In this document: positions 10,266-20,093 of the stretch, one piece after another
Position numbering within the stretch: the stretch's first letter is position 1
Layout of the letters: every line of letters begins with the position of its first letter
Assembly: GCA_023910605.1 (NCBI GenBank)
Contig: JAAVVV010000001.1
Location: 1,602,698 to 1,666,697, forward strand
DNA from: Bosea sp. (in: a-proteobacteria)
Lineage (GTDB): Bacteria; Pseudomonadota; Alphaproteobacteria; Rhizobiales; Beijerinckiaceae
Reading direction: 5' to 3'
DNA: 64,000 bases
Translations under genes and position numbers: made by a program
The notes under the pieces: generated by a model
The model's database searches: none
What the model was told of the DNA's origin: nothing
Seen by the model: only the letters and a program-made list of their open reading frames with translations

Positions 10266-12123
10266 CGAGCGCCTCCTTCAGGGCGGCAATCATATCACAC
10301 CCGGCGAAGATGAAACCTGTCATGCCGGCTGCCCTGAGCGCCGCCTCGCGCTCGCCCGGCCTGCCGGCCAGCCAGATGCCGTGCGCTCCGCTGGCCGCCA
10401 GCGCCATCGCGGCATCGACCGCCTCGGCGTCATAGGCTCCATCGGGGCCGCACAGGCAGGCCAGTCTGGCTCCGCTGGCCTTGAAGGCGTCGGTGAGCGC
10501 GACGAGATCGGTCGCGCCGTCCGCCCCGGCGAAGCTGTCGGGCTGGATGGCGCCGATGCCGCCCGCCGCGAAGACCCCGCCTGCGAAGCCGATGCGCGGC
10601 GCGGCGGCCTGCGCAGGCCCGAGCATGGCCAGAAACACTGTGGCGGCCTTGCCCTCGGTGACGAGCGCCGCGGCCCGGTCTCGGCATTGCTCGAACGGCT
10701 CTGCGAGGCGCAGCGAGGGCAGGGCGGACGCACAGACCGAGCCGCCCTTGGGCGCGGCCGAAACGGCGGGCTTGAGGTCCAGCGCCGTCCTGGCCTTTTC
10801 GGTGAGGTCGGGGAAGGCGCTCGTGCCGGTCAGCGCCGCCTTGCCGGTGGCGATGTCGCGCTCGCGCCGCGCCCGGACAGCCGCGATGGCCTGCTGGAGG
10901 CGCCCGCCCGTCAACGAGGCCACCAGCCCGCCCTCGCTCTCGATCTGCTGGAAGGCGGCCCAGCCGCGCTCGCACAGCGCATCGGTCAGGGCCTCGATGC
11001 TGCCGGCGCCTGCTGCGGGGTCGGCCACGCGCCACAGATGGCTTTCCTCTGCCAGCACATGCTGTGTGTTGCGCGCCACGCGCCGCGCGAAATCGTCGCC
11101 AGGGCCCAGTGCGGCGGTGTGGGGCAGCGCCCCGATGCTGTCAGCCCCGCCCACCGCCGCCGCGAACACCGCAGTGGCGTTGCGCAGCATGTTCACCGGC
11201 GTGTCGGCCTTCGTCATCATGCGCCAGGCCGTCTCGGCATGGATGCGGATCGGCGCGGGCGCGAGCCCGCAGGCCGCCTGCACGCGCGCCATCAGCCGGC
11301 GCAGGGCGCGCAGCTTGGCGATGCCGATGAACTGGTCCTGGTCCACCGCCAGCGTGAAGCCCACCATGCGCTCGGCCTCGGCCAGCGCCACGCCCCGATC
11401 CGTCAGCGCCCGCATGTAGGCCGTGGCGCAGGCCAGCGCCCAGCCCAGCTCCTGACCTTCCGAGCCGCCGGCCTCGTGGACCATGCGCGCATCGCAGCCA
11501 AGAAAAGGCCCCTTGAAGCCGAGCTTGCCGAACTCGCTCACGATGTCGGCGAGACGTTGGCCCACATCGGCCCAGGGCGCAAGCAGCACGCCGCTATGCG
11601 CCAGAAGCCCGATCGGATCGATGTTGAAGCTGACATCCAGCGCCGCCGGGTCGAGTTTGCGGCGCGCCGCCACCTCCGCGAAGATCCGCGCGGTGATGCG
11701 CGCCTGCGGCGCGGGCTCAAGCCGGATCGCGACGAGATCGAGGCTCACCCCTTCCAGCGCGGCATCGAGCGTGCGCGCATCCGTGGTCTTGAGGCCGAAG
11801 CCGCGCGCCGAGGGCGCATGATGAAAGATCAGGCTGAGCATGTCCGCCCCGCCTTCGAGGTCGGCGAGGGCCTGCCGCGCGGCGTCCTCCTCCTCCGGGT
11901 GCTCGACGCGCGCGGCGATGCGCCAGCGCTGCCCGGCCCGGGCCTTGAGGATCGGCGTCGCCCCCGTCTTGCGCGGCTGGAGCGGCGCGATGACGATGCC
12001 GTCGGCGGTGCGGCTGAACATCGCCCTGTCGAAATCGGCGCCCTTGAGCGCCTTGTCGACGGCGGCGCGCCACTGCGCCTCGCCGGCGGGCTCGAACGGA
12101 TTGAGAGCGGATGAGTTGGCCAT
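10249..12123 (-). CDS. mutA: Methylmalonyl-CoA mutase small subunit
   Basis: Non-catalytic partner of MutB in the heterodimeric enzyme. The protein is related to the MutB barrel domain ([40 protein letters not shown]) but its C-terminal cobalamin-like domain lacks the D-x-H-x-x-G ligand motif, as expected for the small subunit. Length is about 624 aa from the ATG at 12123, which has AAGG nine bases upstream; an alternative TTG at 12144 is less likely. The gene precedes and overlaps mutB. Confidence 0.95.
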   Translation of the reverse strand: MANSSALNPFEPAGEAQWRAAVDKALKGADFDRAMFSRTADGIVIAPLQPRKTGATPILKARAGQRWRIAARVEHPEEEDAARQALADLEGGADMLSLIFHHAPSARGFGLKTTDARTLDAALEGVSLDLVAIRLEPAPQARITARIFAEVAARRKLDPAALDVSFNIDPIGLLAHSGVLLAPWADVGQRLADIVSEFGKLGFKGPFLGCDARMVHEAGGSEGQELGWALACATAYMRALTDRGVALAEAERMVGFTLAVDQDQFIGIAKLRALRRLMARVQAACGLAPAPIRIHAETAWRMMTKADTPVNMLRNATAVFAAAVGGADSIGALPHTAALGPGDDFARRVARNTQHVLAEESHLWRVADPAAGAGSIEALTDALCERGWAAFQQIESEGGLVASLTGGRLQQAIAAVRARRERDIATGKAALTGTSAFPDLTEKARTALDLKPAVSAAPKGGSVCASALPSLRLAEPFEQCRDRAAALVTEGKAATVFLAMLGPAQAAAPRIGFAGGVFAAGGIGAIQPDSFAGADGATDLVALTDAFKASGARLACLCGPDGAYDAEAVDAAMALAASGAHGIWLAGRPGEREAALRAAGMTGFIFAGCDMIAALKEALDVIAA

Positions 12124-12274
12124 GGACGGAGCCTTCGCACGCAAAGCTATGGCGCCGGCGCTGACCCGGCGTTCAGGGAACGCGCCGTTCAGGCCCGGCG
12201 CGTGCTGTCATGCCATGGGGGCGCTCTCCCGCAAATCCCCCCTTCGGCCAAGCCCCGCCGTGGCGGCCTCAAAC

Positions 12275-12655
12275 TCAGACGAACTGGCCAAGGCCCGGAA
12301 TCGCGCCCACGATGGCGCCCATGGCGTCCTCGCCGGCCTTTTCGCGGCCGAAGGCGAACATGGTCCTGGAGACGCTCTGCACCTGGCCCATGGAGAGGCC
12401 TGCGCCCATCAGCGATGCGCCGAGGCCCATCACGCCGCCGCCGCCCGGCATCATGCCGGCGAGCCCGCCCATCATGCCGCCCTTGCCGGCATTGGCCATG
12501 GCGTCCTCCGCGCCCGGAAGCTGGGCGATGAGCTCATTGACCTCGGCGGGAGGGCCTTCCTTCCTGAGGAAGTTCAGGATCATGCCGATGGCCTTGGTGG
12601 CCATGGCGGCGTCGATGCCGGCTGCTGCGGTCACGCGCGCGATGAGTTCGTCCAT
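12275..12655 (-). CDS. Small Gly/Met-rich conserved hypothetical protein (126 aa)
   Basis: Starts MDELIARVTAAAGID, a helical N-terminal half (MILNFLRKEGPPAEVNELIA) resembling DUF2267/DUF2780-type small proteins, then a Gly/Met-rich linker (GGMMGGLAGMMPGGGGVMG) and a C-terminal helix ending GAIPGLGQFV. The ATG at 12655 is preceded by AAGGA at good spacing, so the longer open frame (to 12802) is not used. No enzymatic motif and no signal peptide are seen. It is divergent from the DUF853 ATPase gene. Function unknown. Confidence 0.75.
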   Translation of the reverse strand: MDELIARVTAAAGIDAAMATKAIGMILNFLRKEGPPAEVNELIAQLPGAEDAMANAGKGGMMGGLAGMMPGGGGVMGLGASLMGAGLSMGQVQSVSRTMFAFGREKAGEDAMGAIVGAIPGLGQFV

Positions 12656-12852
12656 GGTGGCTATCCTTGCCCTGTGGCCTCGGCAGGCACGCCGCCCGCC
12701 TCGTTGGAAGGCTTTGTCGCCTCCGACGGGCGCGAAATCAAGGCGCAATGCTTCAGTATGGCTGGTGGCGCCACCAGCGCCCACTTCCGCAGGGCGATGC
12801 AATACAATACACCTGCGTCCGCATCCACCCCCGTTGACGAGACTTGAGCCCC

Positions 12853-14388
12853 ATGGCCGACAAGCTGACGATCCCCGATGGCACTTTCCTGGTCGGCAAG
12901 AGCCACAAGCCCGAACTGCTCACGCTCAAGCTCGCCAACCGCCACGGGCTGGTGACGGGCGCAACCGGCACGGGCAAGACCGTGACGCTGCAGGTGATGG
13001 CCGAAGGCTTCGCCCGCGCCGGGGTTCCTGTCTTCGCGGCCGACATCAAGGGCGACCTCAGCGGCATCGGCGCGCCGGGCGACGCCAAGCCGCCCTTCGT
13101 CAAGCGCGCGGACGAGCTTGGCGTGCCCTACGAGCCCGACATGTTCTCGACCGTGTTCTGGGATCTGTTCGGCGAGCAGGGCCACCCGATCCGCGCCACC
13201 ATATCCGAGATGGGCCCGCTGCTGCTGGCCCGCCTGCTCGACCTCAACGACACGCAGGAGGGCGTGCTCAACATCGCCTTCCGCATCGCCGACGAGCAGG
13301 GCCTGCTGCTCATCGACCTGAAGGACCTGCGCGCCATCCTGACCCACATCGCCGAGAACGCGGCCCAGCTCACCGTGCAGTATGGCAATGTCTCGGCCCA
13401 GACCGTGGGCACCATCCAGCGCCAGCTGCTCGTGCTCGAGAACCAGAAGGGCCACTTCTTCTTCGGCGAGCCGGCGCTCGACATCCATGACCTGATGCGC
13501 ACCGACCGCGACGGGCGCGGCATCGTCAACATCCTCGCCGCCGACAAGCTGATGGCGAACCCCAGGCTCTACGCCACCTTCCTGCTCTGGCTGCTCTCGG
13601 AGCTGTTCGAGGAGCTGCCCGAAGTTGGCGATCTCGACAAGCCCAAGCTCGTCTTCTTCTTCGACGAGGCGCACCTGCTCTTCAACGGCGCGCCCAAGGT
13701 GCTGCTCGAAGCGGTCGAGACGGTGGTGCGGCTCATCCGTTCCAAGGGCGTGGGCGTCTATTTCGTCACGCAGAACCCGCTCGACATCCCCGACACGGTG
13801 CTGGCCCAGCTCGGCAACCGCGTGCAGCACGCCCTGCGCGCCTTCACCCCGCGCGACCAGAAGGCGGTGAAGGCGGCGGCCGAAACCTTCCGCCAGAACC
13901 CCAAGTTCAAGACCGAGGAGGCCATCACCCAGCTGGCCGTGGGCGAAGCCCTGATCTCGCTGCTCGAAGGGCGCGGCGTGCCTTCAATCGTGGAGCGCGC
14001 GCTGATCGCCCCGCCCATGGCCCAGGTCGGCCCCGTGACGCCGGCCGTCCGCGCCCAGGCCATGGCGGCCTCCGGCCTGCGCGGCAAGTATGACCAGCCC
14101 ATCGACGGCGAGAGCGCCTACGAGGTGCTGATGAAGCGGAAGGGGCTCGACCCCGCCAACCCCAACGCGCCCGCCCAGCAGGCCGGCGCAGGGGGCATTG
14201 GCGGCATGCTGGAAGGCATCTTCGGCGGCGGCGCGGCCAAGCCCGGCGCCAAGGGCCGCTCCACCCCGTCCATGGCCGAGAAGATCGCCACCAGCGCCGC
14301 CCGCTCGGTGGCCTCCTCGGTCGGCCGCCAGATCGGAACCGCCATCATCCGCGGCGTTCTGGGCAGCATCCTGGGCGGCCGCCGCTGA
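12853..14388 (+). CDS. HerA-like ATPase, DUF853 family
   Basis: P-loop ATPase of the FtsK/HerA superfamily. Walker A is GATGTGKTV near residue 40; Walker B is KLVFFFDEAHLLF; the downstream QNPLDIPDTVLAQLGNRVQH segment is characteristic of DUF853 (YjgR-like). The C-terminus has a Gly/Pro-rich linker (GAGGIGGMLEGIFGGG) and a terminal hydrophobic Gly-rich helix (IIRGVLGSILGGRR). About 511 aa, normal for the family. The ATG at 12853 is preferred over the in-frame TTG at 12844. Cellular role in this family is poorly defined; DNA translocation is inferred from HerA. Confidence 0.93.
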   Translation: MADKLTIPDGTFLVGKSHKPELLTLKLANRHGLVTGATGTGKTVTLQVMAEGFARAGVPVFAADIKGDLSGIGAPGDAKPPFVKRADELGVPYEPDMFSTVFWDLFGEQGHPIRATISEMGPLLLARLLDLNDTQEGVLNIAFRIADEQGLLLIDLKDLRAILTHIAENAAQLTVQYGNVSAQTVGTIQRQLLVLENQKGHFFFGEPALDIHDLMRTDRDGRGIVNILAADKLMANPRLYATFLLWLLSELFEELPEVGDLDKPKLVFFFDEAHLLFNGAPKVLLEAVETVVRLIRSKGVGVYFVTQNPLDIPDTVLAQLGNRVQHALRAFTPRDQKAVKAAAETFRQNPKFKTEEAITQLAVGEALISLLEGRGVPSIVERALIAPPMAQVGPVTPAVRAQAMAASGLRGKYDQPIDGESAYEVLMKRKGLDPANPNAPAQQAGAGGIGGMLEGIFGGGAAKPGAKGRSTPSMAEKIATSAARSVASSVGRQIGTAIIRGVLGSILGGRR

Positions 14389-14560
14389 GGGCAGGGCGGG
14401 GAGGGAGGCGGCCATCAGCATGGCGCGCCTTCAGGACTTCATGACGCGCTCCAACGATCCCGCCGCGCTCCCCCCTCGCCGGCGTCATGCCCACTTTGCC
14501 GTTTCCCGGCCGGCGCGCGCCTGTCACAGTAGCTTCTCCTGAATCATCCCCGGTGCTCCC

Positions 14561-15952
14561 ATGTCCGCTCTCCAGCCTGTCCTTGCCCGTCTCGATGCCG
14601 ACCGTGAGGGCGCGCTCGCGCGGCTCATGGAGTGGCTGCGCATCCCGTCCATCTCGACCGACAGCGCCTACAAGGCCGACAGCGCCCGTGCGGCGGACTG
14701 GCTGGTGCGGGATCTGGCGGAGCTTGGCTTCAAGGCGTCGGCCCGGCCGACGCCGGGCCATCCCATCGTGCTCGGACACCGCCCCAGGAAGGGCGCGCCC
14801 CATGTGCTGTTCTATGGCCACTATGACGTGCAGCCGGTTGATCCGCTGAGCCTGTGGCATGCGCCGCCCTTCGAGCCGCGCATCGCCGAGATCGAGCCTG
14901 GCCGCCACGTCATCACCGGGCGCGGCGCCTGCGACGACAAGGGGCAGGTGATGACCTTCATCGAAGCCTGCCGCGCCTGGCTGGCGGAGACGGGCGATCT
15001 GCCGGTGGGCGTCACCATCCTGGTGGAGGGCGAGGAGGAATCGGGCTCGCTGAACCTGCCCGCCTTCATCGAGGCCAACCAGCAGGAGCTCGCCGCCGAT
15101 GTGGCGCTGGTCTGCGACACCGGCATGTGGGACCGCCACACCCCTGCCATCACGGCCGCCCTGCGCGGGCTGGTCTACATGGAGGTCAAGATCACGGCCG
15201 CCGACCGCGACCTGCATTCGGGCCTGTTCGGCGGCGCGGCCGCGAACCCGATCCGCGTGCTGACCAAGGTGCTGGCCGGGCTGCACGACGACAATGGCAA
15301 GGTCACGCTGCCGGGCTTCTATGACGGGGTCCATGAGCTGCCGGCGCAGATCAAGGCCGCCTGGGCGGGGCTTGGCCTCACGCCTGAGGATTTCCTGGGG
15401 CAGGTCGGCCTGCGCGTGCCGGCCGGCGAGCGCGACCGGCTGCTGATCGAGATGATCCAGTCGCGGCCCACATGCGATGTCAACGGCATCTGGGGCGGAT
15501 ATCAGGGCGAGGGCACCAAGACGGTGATCGCCTCCGAAGCCTGCGCCAAGGTGTCCTTCCGCCTGGTCGGCGATCAGGACCCGGAAGCCATCATCGAGGC
15601 CTTCGAGGCCTATGTGCGCGCCCGCATCCCGGCCGATTGCCGTGCCGACTTCATCCGCTACAAGGGCTCGCGCGCCATCAGCCTCGATTGGGACATGCCG
15701 GCGCTGGCCAAGGCCGAGAAGGCCCTGACCGAGGAATGGGGCCGCCCCGCCGCGATCATCGGCTCGGGCGGATCGATCCCGGTGGTGGGCGATTTCAAGC
15801 GCACGCTCGGCATCGACACGCTCCTCGTCGGCTTCGGCCTCGACGACGACCGCGTGCACTCGCCCAACGAGAAGTACGACCTCTCCTCCTTCCAGAAGGG
15901 CGCGCGCAGCTGGGCGCGCATCCTCGCCGCGCTCGGAGCGCCAAGGCCATGA
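14561..15952 (+). CDS. M20 family metallopeptidase (dipeptidase, ArgE/DapE superfamily)
   Basis: Di-zinc hydrolase. First metal motif is [15 protein letters not shown], with the following [12 protein letters not shown] carrying the bridging Asp; the catalytic/metal Glu pair is VEGEEESGS; a further metal Asp is in CDTGMWD; and [11 protein letters not shown] plus [10 protein letters not shown] supply the C-terminal ligands. The M20 dimerisation domain lies between. Length 463 aa fits the dipeptidase subgroup (M20/M25/M40). Exact peptide specificity cannot be read from sequence. Its stop overlaps the next gene's ATG (ATGA). Confidence 0.93.
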   Translation: MSALQPVLARLDADREGALARLMEWLRIPSISTDSAYKADSARAADWLVRDLAELGFKASARPTPGHPIVLGHRPRKGAPHVLFYGHYDVQPVDPLSLWHAPPFEPRIAEIEPGRHVITGRGACDDKGQVMTFIEACRAWLAETGDLPVGVTILVEGEEESGSLNLPAFIEANQQELAADVALVCDTGMWDRHTPAITAALRGLVYMEVKITAADRDLHSGLFGGAAANPIRVLTKVLAGLHDDNGKVTLPGFYDGVHELPAQIKAAWAGLGLTPEDFLGQVGLRVPAGERDRLLIEMIQSRPTCDVNGIWGGYQGEGTKTVIASEACAKVSFRLVGDQDPEAIIEAFEAYVRARIPADCRADFIRYKGSRAISLDWDMPALAKAEKALTEEWGRPAAIIGSGGSIPVVGDFKRTLGIDTLLVGFGLDDDRVHSPNEKYDLSSFQKGARSWARILAALGAPRP

Positions 15953-16533
15953 TCAAGTCTGTCTGCGTCTTCTGCGGCTCCAGCATCGGGGCGAAGGACA
16001 GCTATGCCGAGGGCGCCCGCGCGCTGGGCCGCGAGATCGCGCGGCGCGGCCTCACCCTCGTCTATGGCGGCGGCTCGGTGGGGCTGATGGGCGTCATCGC
16101 CGATGCCGCGCTCGAGGCTGGCGGGGCGGTCCATGGCGTCATTCCCGCATCTCTCGAGGCCAAGGAGGTCGGCCACCGCGGCCTCACGCGCAAGGACGTC
16201 GTCAACTCCATGCACGAGCGCAAGGCGAAGATGGCCGAACTCGCCGACGCCTTCATCGCCATGCCGGGGGGTATCGGCACCTATGAGGAGATCTTCGAGA
16301 TCTGGACCTGGGCCCAGCTCGGCATCCACCACAAGCCGCTCGGCTTTTATGATGTCGACGGATTTTATGCCGAGATGCTGCATTTCCTGGACAAGGCCAC
16401 CAGCGAGGGATTCGTGCGCGAGCAGCACCGCCACATGGCGCTGATGGACACGCGCCCCGGCGCATTGCTCGACAAGCTGGCGGCCTTCGTGCCCACCGCC
16501 ACGCCGAAATGGATGGAGCAGGCCCAGAGCTGA
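15949..16533 (+). CDS. LOG family protein (TIGR00730; phosphoribohydrolase-like)
   Basis: Family enzymes cleave the N-glycosidic bond of cytokinin riboside 5'-monophosphate or related nucleotides. The N-terminus [20 protein letters not shown] and the Rossmann segment [19 protein letters not shown] are diagnostic, as is the nucleotide-binding motif [13 protein letters not shown] (PGG-x-GT-x-x-E). Length 194 aa is typical. The ATG at 15949 overlaps the stop of the M20 peptidase by four bases, so the two are translationally coupled. Natural substrate in bacteria remains uncertain. Confidence 0.95.
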   Translation: MIKSVCVFCGSSIGAKDSYAEGARALGREIARRGLTLVYGGGSVGLMGVIADAALEAGGAVHGVIPASLEAKEVGHRGLTRKDVVNSMHERKAKMAELADAFIAMPGGIGTYEEIFEIWTWAQLGIHHKPLGFYDVDGFYAEMLHFLDKATSEGFVREQHRHMALMDTRPGALLDKLAAFVPTATPKWMEQAQS

Positions 16534-16737
16534 CCGATTGCTGATGACGGCTTTCACGAGCCGCGCTCCAGCCTCCCACCCGCCTCGCCGGAGCAGAACC
16601 GCCGGGGCGAGGGCTAACCCGGCAACAGCAGCGTCGTGTCGTCCTGCCTCGCGCCCGCGACTGGGGCTCGGGCCTGCTTGTCGCAGCTGTGAGGCGATAT
16701 CGTCAGGGGCAGAGCCGCGCACTGTACGACATGCAAC

Positions 16738-16800
16738 TTGACACCCTTTAAGGTTGTAGGAATAATGTCCTTGACAGCGTCGCGCTGATCGGCTATCAAT
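16738..16800 (+). promoter_or_regulatory. Two tandem sigma70-like promoters with an internal dyad, before the GTA cluster
   Basis: P1: TTGACA at 16738-16743, 17-nt spacer, AATAAT at 16761-16766. P2: TTGACA at 16771-16776, 17-nt spacer, TATCAA at 16794-16799. Between the P1 boxes lies the imperfect palindrome ACACCCTTTAAGGTTGT (16741-16757; 14 of 17 positions agree with its reverse complement), placed where a repressor could block P1. The region is AT-richer than its surroundings and faces the terminase genes. This is a reading of consensus matches, not experimental mapping. The preceding 16534-16737 has no evident gene. Confidence 0.6.
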
Positions 16801-16827
16801 CCGGCACGCTCAAGAATTGTGACTGAG

Positions 16828-16861
16828 AGCCGCCACCGCCGAGACAGCGATGGCGGCTTTC
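16828..16861 (+). terminator. Leader hairpin, possible attenuator upstream of GTA gene 1
   Basis: AGCCGCCA at 16828-16835 pairs with TGGCGGCT at 16851-16858, followed by a short T run. It would form about 25 nt into a transcript started at P2 and about 80 bp before the first GTA gene. The T tract is short, so partial termination or RNA stabilisation are both possible. Confidence 0.45.
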
Positions 16862-16940
16862 GGCGTTCTGGAGCATGCACGGCAGGGAGCCCCTTGCCGT
16901 GGCGGACATGCGCCAGGTTTTCGGGTGTGTGGGGATCGTC

Positions 16941-17369
16941 ATGAATCATCGAGTTGAGGTTGTGACCGAGGGCGCCGTGCGTGCGAGCCGGGTCGATCTG
17001 GTTGAGCGGCTCTGGCAGGCGGCCGAGGCCCAGATCAGGGCGCACGAGTTGCGCCTCAAGGGCCTTGCGCCGGGGGAAGCCGGCGCCGAGGCGCAGGCCA
17101 AGGCTCTGGCGACCCTGGCCCGCACCATCAAGGAGTTGATCGAGATGGATGCCGCCGCCATCGAAGTGGACCGTGCGCTGGAGGATGCGGACAATCCCCA
17201 TGAACTCGACCCCGACAGCGCCCTTGCCGATCTCGCCAGCCTGCGCGCGGAGCTTGCGCGACGCCTGGAAGGACTTGAGCCCCGCCGGGCGGGAGACGGC
17301 GCTGGGGACGATGCCGCCGGCGCTGCTGAAGCTCTGGCTGAGGGACTGGGCCTTCTGGGCGCGCGATGA
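16941..17369 (+). CDS. GTA gene 1 / small terminase-like protein
   Basis: Predicted all-helical 142-aa protein beginning MNHRVEVVTEGAVRASRVDL, with a conserved-looking segment LATLARTIKELIEMDAAAIE. Its position immediately before, and overlapping, the large terminase gene fits the small-terminase gene (g1) of RcGTA-type clusters, which recruits DNA for packaging. No DNA-binding motif is unmistakable, so the assignment is by position, size and helical character. The C-terminus turns Ala/Gly-rich where it overlaps the terminase frame. The ATG at 16941 has GGGGA upstream; the longer open frame to 16875 looks non-coding. Confidence 0.65.
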   Translation: MNHRVEVVTEGAVRASRVDLVERLWQAAEAQIRAHELRLKGLAPGEAGAEAQAKALATLARTIKELIEMDAAAIEVDRALEDADNPHELDPDSALADLASLRAELARRLEGLEPRRAGDGAGDDAAGAAEALAEGLGLLGAR

Positions 17370-18558
17370 CCAGCTGCCGCCCCCTGGCGCCTGGGCCGTC
17401 TGGCTCATGATCGGCGGGCGCGGCGCGGGCAAGACGCGCGCCGGCGCCGAATGGATCAGGAGCCTGGCGCTCGGCGCGCCCGGTGCGCAGCCGCTTGGCC
17501 GCCTCGCGCTGGTGGGCGAGACCTTCGCCGATGTGCGCGACGTGATGATCGAGGGCGTGTCCGGGGTGCTGGCTGCCCATGACGGCGCCGAGCGCCCGCT
17601 CTGGCGGCCCAGCAACCGCAGGCTCACCTGGCCAAACGGGGCGATCGGCCAGGTCTTCTCCGCGGAGGACCCGGAAAGCCTGCGCGGCCCGCAGTTCGAG
17701 GCGGCCTGGTGCGACGAGATCGGCAAGTGGCGCCACGCGGACGAGACCTGGGACCAGCTGCAGTTCGGCCTGAGGCTGGGCGCGCATCCCCGCCTGCTCG
17801 CCACCACGACGCCGCGCCCCACGGCGCTCATCCGCCGCCTGCTGGCCGATCCGGCCACGGCGGTGAGCCGGGCGCGGACGCGAGACAACGCCTTCAACCT
17901 TGCGCCCGACTTCATAGCGGCCATGACCCGCGCCTATGGCGGAACGCGCCTGGGCCGGCAGGAGCTTGACGGAGAGCTGATCGAGGAGCGGGCCGATGCG
18001 CTGTGGAGCCGGCCCATGATCGAGGCCCTGCGCATCCGCGCCTGCCCGCCGCTGGCCCGCATCTGCGTGGCGGTCGATCCGCCAGCCAGTTCCGGCCGAC
18101 AGGCCGATGCCTGCGGCATGATCGTCGCGGGCATCTGCGCCGATGGCGTGGTGCATGTGCTCCATGACGGCACCCTGTCCCGCGCGCGGCCCCTTGAGTG
18201 GGCGGGGCGTGTGGCCGCGCTCTACCAGCGCTGGCAGGCGGACTGCATCGTGGTCGAAGTCAACCAGGGCGGCGAGATGGCCACCTCGGTGCTGCATCAG
18301 GCCGACGATACGCTGCCTGTGACCGCTGTAAGGGCCACGCGCGGCAAGTATCTGCGCGCCGAGCCGGTGGCGGCGCTCTATGCCCGCGGCCGCGTGCGCC
18401 ATGTCGGCGCGCTGCCCGCGCTCGAGGACGAGATGTGCGATTTCGGCCCCGGCGGCCTCAGCTCGGGGCGCTCGCCTGACCGCCTCGACGCGCTGGTCTG
18501 GGCCGTGACGCATCTGGCGCTGGGGCCGCCGGCCAGGCCGCGCGTGCGGGGCCTGTGA
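17254..18558 (+). CDS. Phage/GTA terminase large subunit
   Basis: Packaging ATPase-nuclease that fills capsids with DNA (RcGTA g2 equivalent). Walker A is IGGRGAGKTRAGAEW; Walker B is likely QFEAAWCDEIGKW; the RNase H-like nuclease domain begins with ICVAVDPPASSG and ends with the Asp-containing SPDRLDALVWAVTHL. About 434 aa, usual for the family. The start is uncertain: TTG at 17254 retains the N-terminal helix SPAGRETALGTMPPALLKLW seen in homologues, while ATG at 17311 or an upstream GTG at 17149 are alternatives. It overlaps gene 1 in another frame. Confidence 0.93.
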   Translation: MRDAWKDLSPAGRETALGTMPPALLKLWLRDWAFWARDDQLPPPGAWAVWLMIGGRGAGKTRAGAEWIRSLALGAPGAQPLGRLALVGETFADVRDVMIEGVSGVLAAHDGAERPLWRPSNRRLTWPNGAIGQVFSAEDPESLRGPQFEAAWCDEIGKWRHADETWDQLQFGLRLGAHPRLLATTTPRPTALIRRLLADPATAVSRARTRDNAFNLAPDFIAAMTRAYGGTRLGRQELDGELIEERADALWSRPMIEALRIRACPPLARICVAVDPPASSGRQADACGMIVAGICADGVVHVLHDGTLSRARPLEWAGRVAALYQRWQADCIVVEVNQGGEMATSVLHQADDTLPVTAVRATRGKYLRAEPVAALYARGRVRHVGALPALEDEMCDFGPGGLSSGRSPDRLDALVWAVTHLALGPPARPRVRGL

Positions 18559-19058
18559 GCAGAAGCTTGAAGTGAATTGCACTCTCTGTCATTGAACAAC
18601 CGACGAGGTTGTGAGTTAATCCCATGTCAATCGAGAAGGCTGCATACTACTATGTTCTGCGTCGTCGCGCGCGGGAGCGTATCGTTGACTCGATTGAATC
18701 AAGTATTGATAAATCTAAAGGCGCCATGCAGTGGAGATCTGTACAGATTTCTTCTATAACAGATGAAGCTGTAAATTTTGCTCAGTTAGAATGGCGTAAA
18801 TATTATTCGCCAGAAACACATGAGGGTTTTTCTCATAGTTGGGAACGCCTTTGGTATAAATTCAAGAATTGTCCCTCTCACTTCGATATGGCCGTATGGC
18901 AAGTTATAAATGGAAAAAGGCAACTGCAGGCCCTTGCGCTTGGTAAGCCAAATCGCAGCAAGAGCTATCTGTCTCTTAACTGGATCGAAAGATCGTTTGC
19001 CCCATCGTATCTCCAGGGTGCATTGGTTATGATTTTGGCATGCGCTGAGAGTCCGTTT

Positions 19059-19943
19059 GGAAAGTCAGGGATGAGCGTTTCTTCGGATAAGAAGGCCGCC
19101 CATGGCGACGTGGATCATGGCGGTTGAGACGTCGATGCGTTTTTCATAGTCGCGGACGAGGCGGCGCCAGCGCATCATCCATCCGAAGGTCCGCTCGACG
19201 ACCCAGCGCCGGGGCAGAACATGGAAGCCCTTCTGCTGCTCGGAGCGCCGGATGATCTCGATGACGAAGTTGAGATAGGCGGCCTTGTCCATCAAGGTCA
19301 GGCGGTCGTAGGCGGCGTCGGCGAAGAGATGCTTCACCCAGGGCCAGCGCTTGCGGATGGCATCGAGGATGGCTTGCGCACCGGCGCTGTCGGAGATGTC
19401 GGCGGTCGTCAGATTGACCATCAAGAGCCGTCCGTCGGTATCGACCGCGATATGTCGCTTGCGGCCGCGTATCTTCTTGTTGGCGTCGTAACCCCTTGTT
19501 TTGGCTTGCGGAGCCTTGACCGACTGGCTGTCGATCACCGCCGCCGTGGGGCTTGCCTCGCGACCAACCCGCTCCCGGTCGAGCATCAGCTCGACATCGT
19601 GGATGGTCTGGAACAGGAAGCGCCGCGCCAGTTCGCGGAACCAGCCGTAAACCGTTCGCCAATGGCCGAAATGATGAGGCAGCATCCGCCAGCCGCAGCC
19701 CGAGCGCACCAGATAGCGCACGGCGTTGATCACCTCGCGGAAGTCCGTCTCCCGAGGCCGTCCCGTCCGTCCGGGTTTGGGCATCAAGGGCGCGATCCGG
19801 GCCCACTCCTCGTCCGTCAGGTCGCAGGGATAGCGCTTCGTCTTCTTGGCGATCTTGGCCATCCGGCCCCGGTTCTCATGTGTCCACATCCGTAATGTGA
19901 ATCACATTCGCCAGCCCACCGAAACACCAATCGCCGACTTTCC
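19059..19943 (-). mobile_element. IS5-family insertion sequence (IS427-like), about 885 bp
   Basis: Terminal inverted repeats GGAAAGTCAGGGATGAGCGT (from 19059) and, on the other strand, GGAAAGTCGGCGATTGGTGT (from 19943) bracket one transposase gene. The match extends outward by four bases (GTTTGG...CCAAAC), so the exact ends and any target duplication are ambiguous; no clean duplication is seen, though AGTC occurs beside both ends. It interrupts a GNAT-like gene inside the GTA cluster. Confidence 0.88.
19065..19862 (-). CDS. IS5-family DDE transposase
   Basis: Catalyses cut-and-paste transposition of the element. The N-terminal domain has RYPCDLTDEEWARIAPLMPK and RYLVRSGCGWRMLPHHFG, characteristic of IS5/IS427. 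The DDE residues are visible in AAVIDSQSVKAP, LFADAAYDR and RRWVVERTFGWMMRW. Length 265 aa from the ATG at 19862 (274 from 19889) is full size with no frameshift, so it may be active. The stop codon lies in the inverted repeat. It is transcribed against the surrounding GTA genes. Confidence 0.93.
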   Translation of the reverse strand: MAKIAKKTKRYPCDLTDEEWARIAPLMPKPGRTGRPRETDFREVINAVRYLVRSGCGWRMLPHHFGHWRTVYGWFRELARRFLFQTIHDVELMLDRERVGREASPTAAVIDSQSVKAPQAKTRGYDANKKIRGRKRHIAVDTDGRLLMVNLTTADISDSAGAQAILDAIRKRWPWVKHLFADAAYDRLTLMDKAAYLNFVIEIIRRSEQQKGFHVLPRRWVVERTFGWMMRWRRLVRDYEKRIDVSTAMIHVAMGGLLIRRNAHP

Positions 19944-20093
19944 AAACAGTCTCTGAGGAGTACGCGAAGCTCCTCAACTGCCGAGAGGTTCGCGTCAAGG
20001 ATGCCGTTGACCCGAAAAAATATGCCCGGTACGGGTATAGCGACTTGATTGTACCGCAATCAAAGTCAAAATGGTTAGGAAAGGAGGTGTGAA

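Larger units (their letters stand above)
18624..20092 (+). pseudogene. GNAT-like acetyltransferase gene split by an IS5-family insertion
   Basis: The 5' part (18624 to about 19058) reads MSIEKAAYYYVLRRRARERI through YLQGALVMILACAESPF; after the IS, frame +2 resumes at about 19946 with TVSEEYAKLLNCREVRVKDA and ends KSKWLGKEV at 20092. Joining the parts after removing the IS plus two bases restores one open frame of roughly 190 residues. The pattern (ALALGKPNRSKSYLSLNWIE, late KYARYGYSDLIVP) resembles GNAT N-acetyltransferases, but an acetyl-CoA P-loop is not clear. The gene is much more AT-rich than the GTA genes on either side, indicating acquisition as cargo before the IS arrived. Confidence 0.7.

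Noticed and set aside
16828..16861. Leader hairpin considered as a tRNA or riboswitch
   Set aside because: It has one short stem only, with no cloverleaf or conserved riboswitch core visible.
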